Shown: positions 1-8,395 of the stretch, piece after piece | Layout of the letters: every line of letters starts with the position of its first letter | Numbering within the stretch: the first letter of the stretch is position 1 | Source of the DNA: Acidobacteriota bacterium | GTDB lineage: Bacteria > Acidobacteriota > Terriglobia > Terriglobales > Acidobacteriaceae | DNA length: 64,000 nt | Assembly: GCA_018268755.1 (NCBI GenBank) | Contig: JAFDVW010000003.1 | Coordinates: forward strand, 339,278 to 403,277 | Direction: 5' to 3' | Program-made: the position numbers and the translations under genes | Notes under the pieces: generated by a model | Seen by the model: the letters and a program-made list of their open reading frames with translations, nothing else | The model's database searches: none | Told to the model about the DNA's origin: nothing

Positions 1-1938
1 CTTTCCCAGCCCTGGCAAGGGAAGGACACTGCGTTGCGTCTGGCCTATGCCGAGACGCCGATCAACCCGCCCGGTTCGCGATTCCTCTACAGCGACGTTA
101 ATTTCATTGTGCTGGGAACGCTGGTCGAGCGCGTTTCCGGCGAGCCACTTGATGTTTACTGCGCGAAGCACATATTTGTGCCGCTGGGCATGGCGCACAC
201 GCGCTTCTTGCCTCCCGCCGCCTGGCGCCCGCGTATGGCACCGACGCAATATGACGAGCAGAACAAGATGCTGCGCGGCATGGTGCACGATCCCACGGCG
301 CGCCGCATGGGGGGAGTCGCCGGCCATGCCGGCCTGTTCTCGACAGTCGATGACCTTTCAAAATTTGCCCAGGCTTTGCTGAGGGGCGGCCCGGTACTGG
401 GCCCCTTGCTGGTGGAGAAGATGTCCACTCCGCAGCAGCCCCCGACCTCCAATGTCCTGCGCGGGCTGGGGTGGGACATCGATACGCCTTTCTCTTCGAA
501 TCGTGGAGACCTGCTGCCGGTGGGTTCTTTCGGACACACCGGGTTTACCGGGACCTCGCTCTGGATAGACCCCACCACCAACACCTTTATTGTGCTGTTG
601 GCCAACGGCGTGCACCCGCGCGGCAAGGGAAGCGCGGTAGCTTTGCGCTCCAAGGTCGCCACCGCTACCGCAGCCGCGCTCACATTGAATCCCAGCGAGA
701 AGGACCGCGAACGCTGGCTGAGCCTTACCGGCTATAACGAGACGCAGACGGCGGCCCGCCGCCTGTCCACGCGCAACGGCTCAGTGCTCACGGGAATTGA
801 TGTCCTCGAAGCCAGCAATTTTTCGGCATTGCAATCACCTGCCGGGAAAAAGCATATCGGCCTGCTCACCAACCAGACCGGCCTCGATGCCCAGGGACGC
901 CGCACCATTGACGTACTGGCGCAGGCCCCAGGCGTTTCCCTCGATGTCATCTTCAGCCCGGAGCACGGCGTAACTGGGGCCTATGACACCACGAACATCA
1001 CCGAGACCAAAGATGCGGCCACCGGAATTCCCGTCACGAATGTGTATGGGGCCGGTAAGGCGGCGCGTCGGCCTTCTGTGGAGGCCCTGAAGAATCTCGA
1101 CGCCGTAGTCATTGATCTGCAAGATGCCGGCGTTCGCTTCTACACCTACGAGGCCTCGCTGGGATATTTCCTTGAAGCCGCAGCCGAAGCCGGCATTGAG
1201 GTCGTGGTCCTCGACCGGCCTAATCCCATCACCGGATCATTTGTGCAGGGGCCGGTTTCCGACGCCGGGGCCAAGAACGAGAGTTTCGTGAACTACACCC
1301 AGGTTCCGATACGTCACGGCATGACCATGGGCGAGCTCGCCAAAATGTACAACACCGAGCGCAATATCAACGCCAAGCTTACAGTTGTGGCGATGCAGGG
1401 CTGGGTGCGCGGCGACTGGCTCGACGCCACCGGCCTCACCTGGGTCAATCCTTCGCCCAACTTGCGCAGCCTGACCGAAGCCACGCTTTATCCCGGTGTC
1501 GGTCTGGTCGAGGGCACCAATATTTCCGTGGGGCGTGGCACCGACACGCCTTTCGAAATCCTCGGCGCGCCCTGGATCAAAGGCCGCGAGCTGGCCCAGT
1601 ACCTCAACGCCAGAAATATCGCCGGCGTGCGCTTTGTTCCGGTGAGCTTCACGCCCGCGTCCAGCAACTACGCCGGTCAGAAGTGTGAAGGCGTGAACTT
1701 TGTTCTCCTCGAACGCAACGCCCTGGATGGCCCCGAGCTCGGCCTCGAGCTGGCCTCAGCTCTGCTCAAGCTTTATCCCAAGGACTACCAGGTCAAGCGT
1801 CTTCCGGAGCTTCTGGTGCATCAGGCCAGCTTTGATGCGCTGGTCAGCGGGGAAGACCCGCGCCGGATCGCTCAGGACTGGCAGGAAGCTCTCGACAAGT
1901 TTCACCAGATTCGGCTGAAATATCTGCTTTATAAATGA
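1..1938 (+). CDS. Serine hydrolase (class C beta-lactamase-like) fused to NamZ/DUF1343 domain, 5' partial
   Basis: The frame is open from the first base, so the N-terminus lies outside the window; 645 residues are visible. Residues 1 to about 245 are the C-terminal half of a beta-lactamase/transpeptidase-like serine hydrolase: YSDVN matches the Tyr-x-Asn motif position and HTGFTG the KTG-like motif. The SxxK serine would lie upstream. From about residue 263 to the end is a DUF1343 domain (SPEHG, DLQDAGVRFYTYE, LDRPNPITG). DUF1343 includes NamZ, an exo-beta-N-acetylmuramidase that trims MurNAc from peptidoglycan fragments. A secreted or periplasmic role in muropeptide turnover is inferred from both halves. 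The fusion joins an esterase/amidase-like fold to a glycosidase in one chain. Domain identity is confident; the substrate of the hydrolase half is unknown. Confidence 0.9.
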   Translation, partial: LSQPWQGKDTALRLAYAETPINPPGSRFLYSDVNFIVLGTLVERVSGEPLDVYCAKHIFVPLGMAHTRFLPPAAWRPRMAPTQYDEQNKMLRGMVHDPTARRMGGVAGHAGLFSTVDDLSKFAQALLRGGPVLGPLLVEKMSTPQQPPTSNVLRGLGWDIDTPFSSNRGDLLPVGSFGHTGFTGTSLWIDPTTNTFIVLLANGVHPRGKGSAVALRSKVATATAAALTLNPSEKDRERWLSLTGYNETQTAARRLSTRNGSVLTGIDVLEASNFSALQSPAGKKHIGLLTNQTGLDAQGRRTIDVLAQAPGVSLDVIFSPEHGVTGAYDTTNITETKDAATGIPVTNVYGAGKAARRPSVEALKNLDAVVIDLQDAGVRFYTYEASLGYFLEAAAEAGIEVVVLDRPNPITGSFVQGPVSDAGAKNESFVNYTQVPIRHGMTMGELAKMYNTERNINAKLTVVAMQGWVRGDWLDATGLTWVNPSPNLRSLTEATLYPGVGLVEGTNISVGRGTDTPFEILGAPWIKGRELAQYLNARNIAGVRFVPVSFTPASSNYAGQKCEGVNFVLLERNALDGPELGLELASALLKLYPKDYQVKRLPELLVHQASFDALVSGEDPRRIAQDWQEALDKFHQIRLKYLLYK

Positions 1939-2005
1939 CCGTTGCCTGAGCCCTTCCGCTAAAATGTTTGTCCGGCCCGTTTGACGGCGGAGGTGAGTAC
2001 AGGTC

Positions 2006-2290
2006 ATGAAGATTGGGAACTCGGAAGCAGCGCCACCGTATCCTTTTTACCGTTGCGCTGGCCCCAATTGCGGGCAATTAAAGAATGCCAGCGACCGTTG
2101 GTGGCTGATGTGGACCTCCATTGCCGAATTCAAGCAGCCGGTTCTTTACCTCTCCTCCTGGGACGACGATTTGGCGCAGCTGGAGGGAACGCTGCATGTG
2201 TGCGGTGAGCTTTGCGCCCAGAAACTGCAGTCGCAATTCATGGGCAACATCCGCGAAAGCCAGCTCCGCCGTATCGCCGAGGGCAGCTAG
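2006..2290 (+). CDS. Small four-cysteine hypothetical protein (94 aa)
   Basis: An ATG follows a GGAGG element by about 12 bases. The product has two cysteine pairs (C17/C22 and C66/C70) that could hold one metal ion. It has no signal peptide or membrane segment and is rich in aromatic residues in the middle (RWWLMW). I do not recognise a family. It lies between the NamZ fusion and a secreted glycine-zipper protein, and a TAAAAT sequence about 40 bases upstream could be a -10 element, though no -35 stands out. A zinc-binding cytosolic protein is the most that can be proposed. Confidence 0.65.
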   Translation: MKIGNSEAAPPYPFYRCAGPNCGQLKNASDRWWLMWTSIAEFKQPVLYLSSWDDDLAQLEGTLHVCGELCAQKLQSQFMGNIRESQLRRIAEGS

Positions 2291-2370
2291 AGCGGAAATC
2301 CTTCTTGATCGGCCCCGCATCTTACGGAAATAGGGACCCACTTGGCCCTTGCCCCCTGAGGAGGCCCACC

Positions 2371-3045
2371 TTGCGTACTATTCTCAGCGCGCTCCTGCTT
2401 GGCGCTGTCGCCGCCGCCCAAACTGCGGCCCCGGCTTCCGCGACTTCGCCGGACCAGCCCACCGTGACCATTCCCGCCGGGACCAAAGTCCCGGTCGCCC
2501 TGAAACACGCCCTCTCCACAAAGAGCGCGCGCGAAGGCGACGCCGTCTATGCCGAGACGACTTTCCCCGTGGTGGTGAATGAACGAGTGTTGATCCCCGC
2601 CGGCACCTACGTGCAGGGCAGAATCACCCACGTGCAGCGCGCCGGACGCATCAAGGGGCGCGCCGAAGTGCAGATGCACTTCACCACCCTGATCTATCCC
2701 AGCGGCTATACGGTAGTGTTGCCCGGGGCCATTGACAACGTGCCGGGCGCGGACAAGACTTCGATGAAAAATGAGGAGGGAACTATCCGCCAGGATGGAC
2801 AAAAGGGCGAGGACGCCGCCAAGATCGCCAGCACCGCCGCCACAGGAACGGTCATTGGCGGCCTGGCCTCCGGCAGCGGGAAAGGCGCGCTGATTGGCGC
2901 TGGGGTGGGTGGCGCCGTGGGTACTGCTATCGCCATGCTCTCGCGCGGCAACGATGTGAAGCTCGACTCCGGCACCACGCTTGAAATGGTGCTGCAGCGC
3001 CCCGTGCCGGTGGATGGCAACCGCATTCCGCCGCCAGCCAAGTAA
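2371..3045 (+). CDS. Secreted glycine-zipper protein, TrbI/VirB10-like beta domain
   Basis: The chosen TTG start sits about 6 bases after GAGGAGG and opens a typical signal peptide (LLLGAVAAAQTA), giving 224 residues. The open frame extends upstream of this point but without a ribosome site. The mature part starts with a beta-rich domain (IPAGTKVPVALKHALSTKSA) of the kind found in TrbI/VirB10-like secreted proteins, where the protein sets limits for 'alkaline' or 'detergent' stable envelope contacts. Residues about 150-190 form a glycine zipper (GTVIGGLASGSGKGALIGAG) that may insert into the outer membrane. No secretion-system genes lie nearby, so it is probably a stand-alone envelope protein. 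It converges with the SIMPL gene, whose stop is 6 bases away. Confidence 0.7.
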   Translation: MRTILSALLLGAVAAAQTAAPASATSPDQPTVTIPAGTKVPVALKHALSTKSAREGDAVYAETTFPVVVNERVLIPAGTYVQGRITHVQRAGRIKGRAEVQMHFTTLIYPSGYTVVLPGAIDNVPGADKTSMKNEEGTIRQDGQKGEDAAKIASTAATGTVIGGLASGSGKGALIGAGVGGAVGTAIAMLSRGNDVKLDSGTTLEMVLQRPVPVDGNRIPPPAK

Positions 3046-3051
3046 TCCCTC

Positions 3052-3789
3052 TTACTTCAGGGTAAACAGTGCATTCACGTGGGCGGTGACTTCAATGCTC
3101 TGCGGACTGAAGCCTTCGGTTGGCGCTGGGGCGGCTTCCGCCGCCATATTCATCTTCGCCATCATCATAGGCGCGACCACCCGCACATTCTCAAAGGTGT
3201 CCACCGAGGCATAGGACAACTCGCCCAATGCGCGCCCACCGGCTTTGGCCACTGCCGCCGCTGAATCCTTCGCCCGCCGGAAGGCATCTTCCACAGCCTT
3301 GGTCTTGGCCGCATCAATATTTTCCAGAGAATAGTTCACCGTCTGGTTGGCGCTGATGTCAGCGTCCGCCAGCTGCTGCAAGATGGGCGCGACTTTGGAA
3401 AAATCTTTCAGCTTCAGCGAGACGTTGGCATTCACCCGGTACGCCACCAGCTTGCGCTTGGGGTTCTTGTAGTCGTAGACCGGCTGCAAGGAGAAGAAGC
3501 CGATCTCGGCCGTCTTGGGATCGACGCCGTTGCTGCGCAGAATCTGCCGCACCTGCTCCGCCGCCTTGGAGGCCCGGTCATAGGCCGCGCGCGAGGTGTC
3601 TTCCTGCGCTGAAATATTGAATTGCACCTGCGCCGTGTCGGGATCCGCCTGAAATTTTCCGTCCGCGCCCACAAACACCGTGTTGGCTTGGGCGGTGACC
3701 GTGGGCCGGTCCTGGGCCATGGCCGGCGCTAGCAGCAGCGATGCCAGTACAAGAGTAGCCAATATTCCGCGGATAAATAGGTGTTTCAT
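3052..3789 (-). CDS. SIMPL-domain (DUF541) periplasmic protein
   Basis: The 245-residue product has an N-terminal signal peptide (LATLVLASLLLAPAMAQ) followed by a single SIMPL/DUF541 domain: VTAQANTVFVGADGK at the start, a central YRVNANVSLKLKDFSK strand and the usual closing VEVTAHVNALF-like strand. SIMPL proteins are periplasmic or outer-membrane oligomers; one member (BP26) forms ring-shaped channels, but the function of most is unknown. The ATG follows AAGGAGG by six bases. The frame stays open further upstream into the tRNA gene, but that extension is not coding. It stands alone, convergent with the glycine-zipper gene and directly downstream of tRNA-Leu. Confidence 0.85.
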   Translation of the reverse strand: MKHLFIRGILATLVLASLLLAPAMAQDRPTVTAQANTVFVGADGKFQADPDTAQVQFNISAQEDTSRAAYDRASKAAEQVRQILRSNGVDPKTAEIGFFSLQPVYDYKNPKRKLVAYRVNANVSLKLKDFSKVAPILQQLADADISANQTVNYSLENIDAAKTKAVEDAFRRAKDSAAAVAKAGGRALGELSYASVDTFENVRVVAPMMMAKMNMAAEAAPAPTEGFSPQSIEVTAHVNALFTLK

Positions 3790-3841
3790 AGCAGACCCTC
3801 CTTCAAAGAGAGAGCGCAGCACGCCCCGTGTTGCCGCCTCG

Positions 3842-3930
3842 TGGTGCCCGGGGCCGGAATCGAACCGGCACGTCCCTTGCGGGACTCGGGATTTTAAGTC
3901 CCGTGCGTCTGCCAATTTCGCCACCCGGGC
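3842..3930 (-). tRNA. tRNA-Leu (anticodon TAA)
   Basis: The reverse strand folds as a class II tRNA of 89 nt including an encoded CCA. The acceptor arms GCCCGGG and CCCGGGC are perfectly complementary, followed by discriminator A. The anticodon loop reads ACTTAAAAT with TAA as anticodon, there is a long variable arm (CGAGTCCCGCAAGGGACG), and the T arm carries GGTTCGATTCC. The long variable arm and the A73 discriminator agree with leucine. Confidence 0.97.
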
Positions 3931-4080
3931 GTATTTGGATTGTAACAAGAGTCCGGGAACGGCACGGCGAGGGTGAATAAGGACACACAAGTTCCTCTAA
4001 GAGATCGAGGAATCTCTGTGGAATGGAACAGGGGACTGCCGGGAGGGAAAAGCGGAGGGACGGAGATACGCGGCTGCCGT

Positions 4081-4695
4081 CTAGCTGGCCAGCGGCGTGG
4101 CCGCCGCCGACTCCCACTTCATCTCGGCCGTGCGCAGCGCGGGATGGGAGACCAGCAGGTGCCACACCACGGCCTGAAACGATTCCGTGTGGGGGGTAAT
4201 GCTTTCAGGATTGACTACGGGCACGACGACGCAGGCATCGGCGACCTCTGCGGTGTAGCCGCCGTCCCGGCCCACGACGCCGCAGATGGCTGCGCCGACT
4301 TGCCGGGCGTATTGCAGGGCCCGCACCAGGTTGGTGCTGATGTTGCGCGCGGCATCGCCGCCGCCCACAGAAAATACGAACACCATGTCTTTTGCGCCCA
4401 GGCGGCTGCCGGCAAGCCAGTTGCGGTAGGAAGTCTCCCAGCCATCATCGTTGATGCGCGCGGTCAACTCCGACACGTTATCGGTCGGGGCGTAGCACTC
4501 GATGCCGGCGATCTTACGGAAGTCATTGACCGCATGTGAGGCGTGGCCGGCGCCCCCGCCCACGCCCAAAAAGAAGATGCGCCCCTGCCGCTGCTGCACC
4601 GCGCGCAACAGGGTCAACACTCCCGCTACTTTGCCCGCGTCCAGCCGCCGCAAAATCTCCTGCATCTCGGCAAAATACTGTGCGATGTAGTCCAT
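4081..4695 (-). CDS. gmhA: SIS-domain sedoheptulose-7-phosphate isomerase
   Basis: The 204-residue protein is one SIS domain, the size of GmhA, which converts D-sedoheptulose 7-phosphate to D-glycero-D-manno-heptose 7-phosphate. The phosphosugar-binding loop FFLGVGGGAGHASHAVNDF (about residues 38-56) and a second SIS loop VFSVGGGDAARN are visible, and the C-terminal ITPHTESFQAVVWHLL region corresponds to the catalytic His/Glu helix. The start was set at the Met before DYIAQYF because upstream residues look non-coding. It is the last gene of the operon, next to GalU, GmhB and HddA, which supports the heptose assignment over other SIS enzymes. Confidence 0.85.
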   Translation of the reverse strand: MDYIAQYFAEMQEILRRLDAGKVAGVLTLLRAVQQRQGRIFFLGVGGGAGHASHAVNDFRKIAGIECYAPTDNVSELTARINDDGWETSYRNWLAGSRLGAKDMVFVFSVGGGDAARNISTNLVRALQYARQVGAAICGVVGRDGGYTAEVADACVVVPVVNPESITPHTESFQAVVWHLLVSHPALRTAEMKWESAAATPLAS

Positions 4696-4711
4696 AGTTG
4701 CTTCGTCCTTT

Positions 4712-5632
4712 TCAGACCGCCAGGTCCAGCGGGGAGTGGGAAAAATCCGCAATCTTGCCGGCCAGGTGTTCCCGCAAGGGCCCGCCCAGCGCGGGATCTT
4801 TCAGGGCAAAGGCCACATTGGCCTCCAGAAAACCAAGCTTGCTGCCTGCGTCGTAGTGCACGCCGTCAAAGCGGTAGGCAAACAGCGGCCTGCTTCCGGA
4901 ATACAGGTGCAGCGCGTCGGTCAGTTGCAATTCTCCGCCCAGCCCCGGTTCCGTATGGTCAATGCAGGAAAAGATGTCCGGATCAAGCACGTAGCGGCCG
5001 AAGATGCCGTAGAGGGAGACCGTCGATCCCGGCTGTGGCCGCTCGGTGAGGGAAATGACCCGCAGGGTGCGCCCGCCGCAACATGGGTCCGGCATGGGCA
5101 CGACGTCGAGGATCCCATAGCGGTCCACTTCCTGCGGGGCCACGGCTTGCGTGGCGACTACGCAGCCGGCATGTTTCTCGTAACAGCTGAGCAGTTGCCC
5201 GATACACGGGGTGGGTGCATCGATAAGAGCGTCGGGAAGGATGACCGCGAAAGGCTCGTCGCCCACCACAGAGCGCGCGCTGCGCACCGCGTCGGCCAGG
5301 CCCAGCGGCGAATCCTGCCATACCGTGTGCACCTCGGCCATCTCGCACAGCTGCCGGATCAGGGCTGCATCTTCGCCCTGGCCATGCGCTTCCAGCATGC
5401 GCTCCATATAGAAATTGCGGTGAAAGTGGTCGGCCACCAGGTTCTTGCCGCGCCCGATCACCAGGATGATGCGATCCAGGCCGCTGGCCACCGCCTCTTC
5501 GACCGCAAACTGGATCATAGGTTTGTCGGCGATGGGCAACAGCTCTTTGGGCACGACTTTGGTGGCAGGGAGAAAACGGCTGCCCAGCCCGGCGGCGGGG
5601 ATCACAACCTTACGAATTCCATGGGAGGACAT
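4712..5632 (-). CDS. galU: UTP-glucose-1-phosphate uridylyltransferase-like nucleotidyltransferase
   Basis: The 306-residue protein carries the GalU signature AAGLGSRFLPATKVVPKELL at residues about 13-32, then the substrate loop ADKPMIQFAVEEAVASG and the acidic FAVILPDALID site. GalU joins UTP and glucose 1-phosphate to UDP-glucose, a donor for polysaccharide and the substrate of the GalE-like epimerase in this operon. It sits where GDP-heptose clusters usually have the nucleotidyltransferase HddC. By sequence it is GalU-type rather than HddC-type, so either heptose is activated elsewhere or this enzyme has an altered sugar preference; the latter is only inference. Start ATG lies about 6 bases after AGGAAA. 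Confidence 0.88.
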   Translation of the reverse strand: MSSHGIRKVVIPAAGLGSRFLPATKVVPKELLPIADKPMIQFAVEEAVASGLDRIILVIGRGKNLVADHFHRNFYMERMLEAHGQGEDAALIRQLCEMAEVHTVWQDSPLGLADAVRSARSVVGDEPFAVILPDALIDAPTPCIGQLLSCYEKHAGCVVATQAVAPQEVDRYGILDVVPMPDPCCGGRTLRVISLTERPQPGSTVSLYGIFGRYVLDPDIFSCIDHTEPGLGGELQLTDALHLYSGSRPLFAYRFDGVHYDAGSKLGFLEANVAFALKDPALGGPLREHLAGKIADFSHSPLDLAV

Positions 5633-5680
5633 GGGAGTTTCCTAGAATGGTGATGGCTGAAAGATCGAAATGGAAGATGC

Positions 5681-6325
5681 TCAGACGCCGCTGGCTGGGA
5701 CCAGAGGTCTCCCTGAGGCGCGGGCCAGGTCGGTGCGAATCAACCTCGCCGCCCGCCACAGATCGGGGGCGATCAGATCGGGCCGCAGGGAGCGCGGGCG
5801 GATGAATGCCTCGTGTTCACACTTCCAGCGGCCAATGAATACGGTACGGCAGCCCGCCCGGCTGCCAGCTTCGATGTCGGTCAGGCCGTCGCCCACCATA
5901 TAAGAAGAGGCCAGCGCTAGATGCAGTTCTCGCGCCGCACGGCGCAGCATCCCCGTGCCGGGCTTGCGGCAGAGACAACGCTTGCGCAGTTCGGCCACGC
6001 GAGAGTCAGGATGGTGCAGGCAGTAGTAGATGGCGTCGATGTGCGCTCCCCAGGGTGCCAGCTCGGCGGTCAGCTTGGCATTGAACTGCCGCAGCAGCGA
6101 GACCCCAAAGTGCTTCTTGGCCACCCCTGGCTGGTTCGATACCACCACGACCGCCAGGCCCAGACGATTGAACAGGCGAATCGCCCGCGGTACGCCCGGC
6201 AGAATACGGAACTGGGCCAGGGTGAAAGGCGAGTCGACGATGCCGGCATCGCGATGGTAGATCAGCGGATTGATGACGCCGTCGCGATCGAGAAAGACGG
6301 CGCGGCGCCGAGTTTGGTTGGGCAT
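5681..6325 (-). CDS. gmhB: D-glycero-D-manno-heptose 1,7-bisphosphate 7-phosphatase (HAD-IIIA)
   Basis: A HAD superfamily phosphatase of 214 residues. Motif I is FLDRDGVIN (nucleophile and acid Asp), motif II VVSNQPGV, and motif III/IV MVGDGLTDIEAG. A zinc loop typical of GmhB is present as C-L-H followed by C-L-C-RKPGTG, which separates it from histidinol-phosphatase relatives mainly by context. GmhB removes the 7-phosphate after the kinase HddA or HldE has added the 1-phosphate. It lies 17 bases upstream in sequence order from HddA, and both are within the heptose block of the operon. Confidence 0.9.
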   Translation of the reverse strand: MPNQTRRRAVFLDRDGVINPLIYHRDAGIVDSPFTLAQFRILPGVPRAIRLFNRLGLAVVVVSNQPGVAKKHFGVSLLRQFNAKLTAELAPWGAHIDAIYYCLHHPDSRVAELRKRCLCRKPGTGMLRRAARELHLALASSYMVGDGLTDIEAGSRAGCRTVFIGRWKCEHEAFIRPRSLRPDLIAPDLWRAARLIRTDLARASGRPLVPASGV

Positions 6326-6342
6326 GGGAGTTGCGGAGAAAT

Positions 6343-7413
6343 TCAGGCGTGGGCCAGATAGACCGGGGCCAGGGTTCGCCCGTTGCGGGCCTGGCGATGA
6401 ATATGGGCCAGACGGCCGTCGCGGGAGACCATGTCGAAGACCACCTTGCTGCCCTCGAATTCAAAGCGGAAGTTGAGCTCGCGCAGGCCGGCTCCGCGCA
6501 TGGCGGCGCGCAGTTGCGCCTTGCCATCTTCGCAATACAACATCAGAAAGCCGCCCCCGCCCGCGCCGCAAATCTTTCCCCCAATTGCCCCGTTGTGCTT
6601 GGCCAGTTCGTACCAGGCATCGATTTGCGGATTGCTGATCCCGCCCGAGAGCCGGCGCTTGCGCTGCCAGTGCACATCCAGAAGCTCGCCGAAACGGCGC
6701 AGGTTCCCGTGCACAATCGCGTCGGCAATCTCCATGCCGATGTCTTTGATCTCGTGCAGGCTGCCCACCACCACCTTGTCGCTGTTGCGGGTGGCCCCGT
6801 CCTGCTGCTGCAGAATGCTGACCGCATCCCGGGCCGCCCCGGTGTAAAAGAGCAAGAGATTGTTTTCCAGCGTATTGACCAAATCGGTGCTGAGCTGCGG
6901 GTGCGAAACCCGTACGTGACCGTCTTTGGAAATCTCCAGCGCCGTGAGCGCGCCGAATGCGGCCATGTATTGGTCCTGTTTGCCGATGGGCTTCTTCAAC
7001 CGTTCCAGTTCTATGTGGCAAGCCTCTTCTGCCAGGTCCTGCGTGCTCACCGGGGTGCGGGTGAGGGTGTGCAAAGCGTTAAGAAGTCCCACCAGATAAC
7101 AGCTGGAGGAGCCCAGCCCGGTGCCGGCCGGGATGTCGGCGATGGAGACGATTTCCAGCCCATTGCGGATGTCGAAGGAAGTCAGCGCTTCGCGCACCAG
7201 GGTGTGCTGGATTTCATTCACGTGGTCGACGATCTCCGTCTTGTTGTATTGCACGCGAATAAAGTCCTCGAGGATCGGCGTGTTCACGTTGAGATACATG
7301 TATTTGTCGATGGCGACCGCGAGCACGAACCCGCCGTGCTTCTGGTAGAACGACGGCAAGTCGGTGCCGCCGCCCCCCAGCGTAATGCGAAATGGGGTCT
7401 TGGTGATGATCAT
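6343..7413 (-). CDS. hddA: D-glycero-alpha-D-manno-heptose-7-phosphate kinase (GHMP family)
   Basis: A 356-residue GHMP kinase. The opening ITKTPFRITLGGGGTDLP is typical of the HddA/fucokinase branch; the ATP loop is IPAGTGLGSSSCYLVG at about residues 92-107; the third motif is GGKICGAGGGGFLMLY near residue 300. HddA phosphorylates heptose 7-phosphate at the anomeric position in the GDP-heptose route used for S-layers, capsules and some O-antigens. With GmhA and GmhB beside it, three of the four GDP-heptose steps are encoded here; no HddC-type transferase is seen. Confidence 0.9.
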   Translation of the reverse strand: MIITKTPFRITLGGGGTDLPSFYQKHGGFVLAVAIDKYMYLNVNTPILEDFIRVQYNKTEIVDHVNEIQHTLVREALTSFDIRNGLEIVSIADIPAGTGLGSSSCYLVGLLNALHTLTRTPVSTQDLAEEACHIELERLKKPIGKQDQYMAAFGALTALEISKDGHVRVSHPQLSTDLVNTLENNLLLFYTGAARDAVSILQQQDGATRNSDKVVVGSLHEIKDIGMEIADAIVHGNLRRFGELLDVHWQRKRRLSGGISNPQIDAWYELAKHNGAIGGKICGAGGGGFLMLYCEDGKAQLRAAMRGAGLRELNFRFEFEGSKVVFDMVSRDGRLAHIHRQARNGRTLAPVYLAHA

Positions 7414-7433
7414 GATCTTCCTCGTTATCGGTG

Positions 7434-8378
7434 TTAACGCCCGGCCAGCGCCGCGGCTGCTTCCCTGAAATAGGCCACGGTTTCCCGCGCACCCTCAGCC
7501 AACCCCACCCGCGGTTTCCAGCCCAGGACCCGCCCTGCCTTACTCACGTCGAGGCAGATGGCGTCGATCTCGCCCGGCCGTTTGGGTACATAGCGCGCCT
7601 GCAGCCCCTCACGGTCCAGCAGCCGGCAGGTAAGGTCGAAGACCTCCTGGTCGGTGGTGGGCACGCCGCTGGCAATGTTGAAAATTTCTCCCGTGCCCTG
7701 GCCCAGCGCGGCCAGGTTGGCGCGAGCCACGTCGGCAATGTAGATATAGTCGCGGACCTTGCCGCCGTCGCCGTAAATCACCGGCTGGGCGCCGGCCAGA
7801 ATCTGCTCGCTAAAGATGGCAAACACCCCGGCTTCGCCCTGCGAGCTCTGCCGCGGGCCGTAGACATTGCCATAGCGCAGCACCACGTAGGGAAGGCCGT
7901 AGAGGAAGGAAAAGGTGAACAGGTAGTGCTCCACCGTGTGCTTGCTGATGCCATAAGGAGTAATCGGATTGACAGCGCACTCTTCCTGGACCGGCAGCTG
8001 TTTGGGCTCGCCGTAGGCCGCACCCGCGGTCGAGACGTAGAGAAAACGTTCCACCTTGTGCTCCACCGCCTTTTCCAGCAGATTGAGCGAGCCCAGAATA
8101 TTGACCTGGGCGTCGAATACCGGCTCCCGCACCCCGCGCCGCACATCCATCTGGGCGGCATGATGGTTGACCACCGTGGGCTTGAAATCCGCAAATACCC
8201 GTTCCACGAACTCCCGGTCGCGAATGTCGCCCTGATAAAACGCCGCCGCCGAATTGACGTTGTTTCGCCGTCCGCGCGAAAGGTCATCCAGCACCGCAAC
8301 TTTATGTCCCGTATGAATGTAGGCATCGGCCACGTGCGATGCGATGAATCCGGCCCCACCGGTAACTAAGATCCGCAT
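7434..8378 (-). CDS. NAD-dependent nucleotide-sugar epimerase (GalE-like extended SDR)
   Basis: The 314-residue extended short-chain dehydrogenase starts with the NAD motif TGGAGFIASHVADAY and contains YGISKHTVEHYL (Tyr-x3-Lys catalytic pair). The DLSRGRRNN loop after the second strand is typical of UDP-glucose 4-epimerases. With the GalU gene downstream it could make UDP-galactose from UDP-glucose, but related enzymes act on UDP-GlcNAc, UDP-glucuronate or UDP-xylose precursors, so the exact sugar cannot be fixed. The start was placed at MRILVTGG; a longer frame upstream lacks homology. Confidence 0.85.
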   Translation of the reverse strand: MRILVTGGAGFIASHVADAYIHTGHKVAVLDDLSRGRRNNVNSAAAFYQGDIRDREFVERVFADFKPTVVNHHAAQMDVRRGVREPVFDAQVNILGSLNLLEKAVEHKVERFLYVSTAGAAYGEPKQLPVQEECAVNPITPYGISKHTVEHYLFTFSFLYGLPYVVLRYGNVYGPRQSSQGEAGVFAIFSEQILAGAQPVIYGDGGKVRDYIYIADVARANLAALGQGTGEIFNIASGVPTTDQEVFDLTCRLLDREGLQARYVPKRPGEIDAICLDVSKAGRVLGWKPRVGLAEGARETVAYFREAAAALAGR

Positions 8379-8395
8379 GCGTTCTCCCTTGAGGT

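Noticed and set aside
3790..3990. Upstream extension of the SIMPL gene
   Set aside because: The extension runs through tRNA-Leu; signal peptide and ribosome site place the start at 3789.
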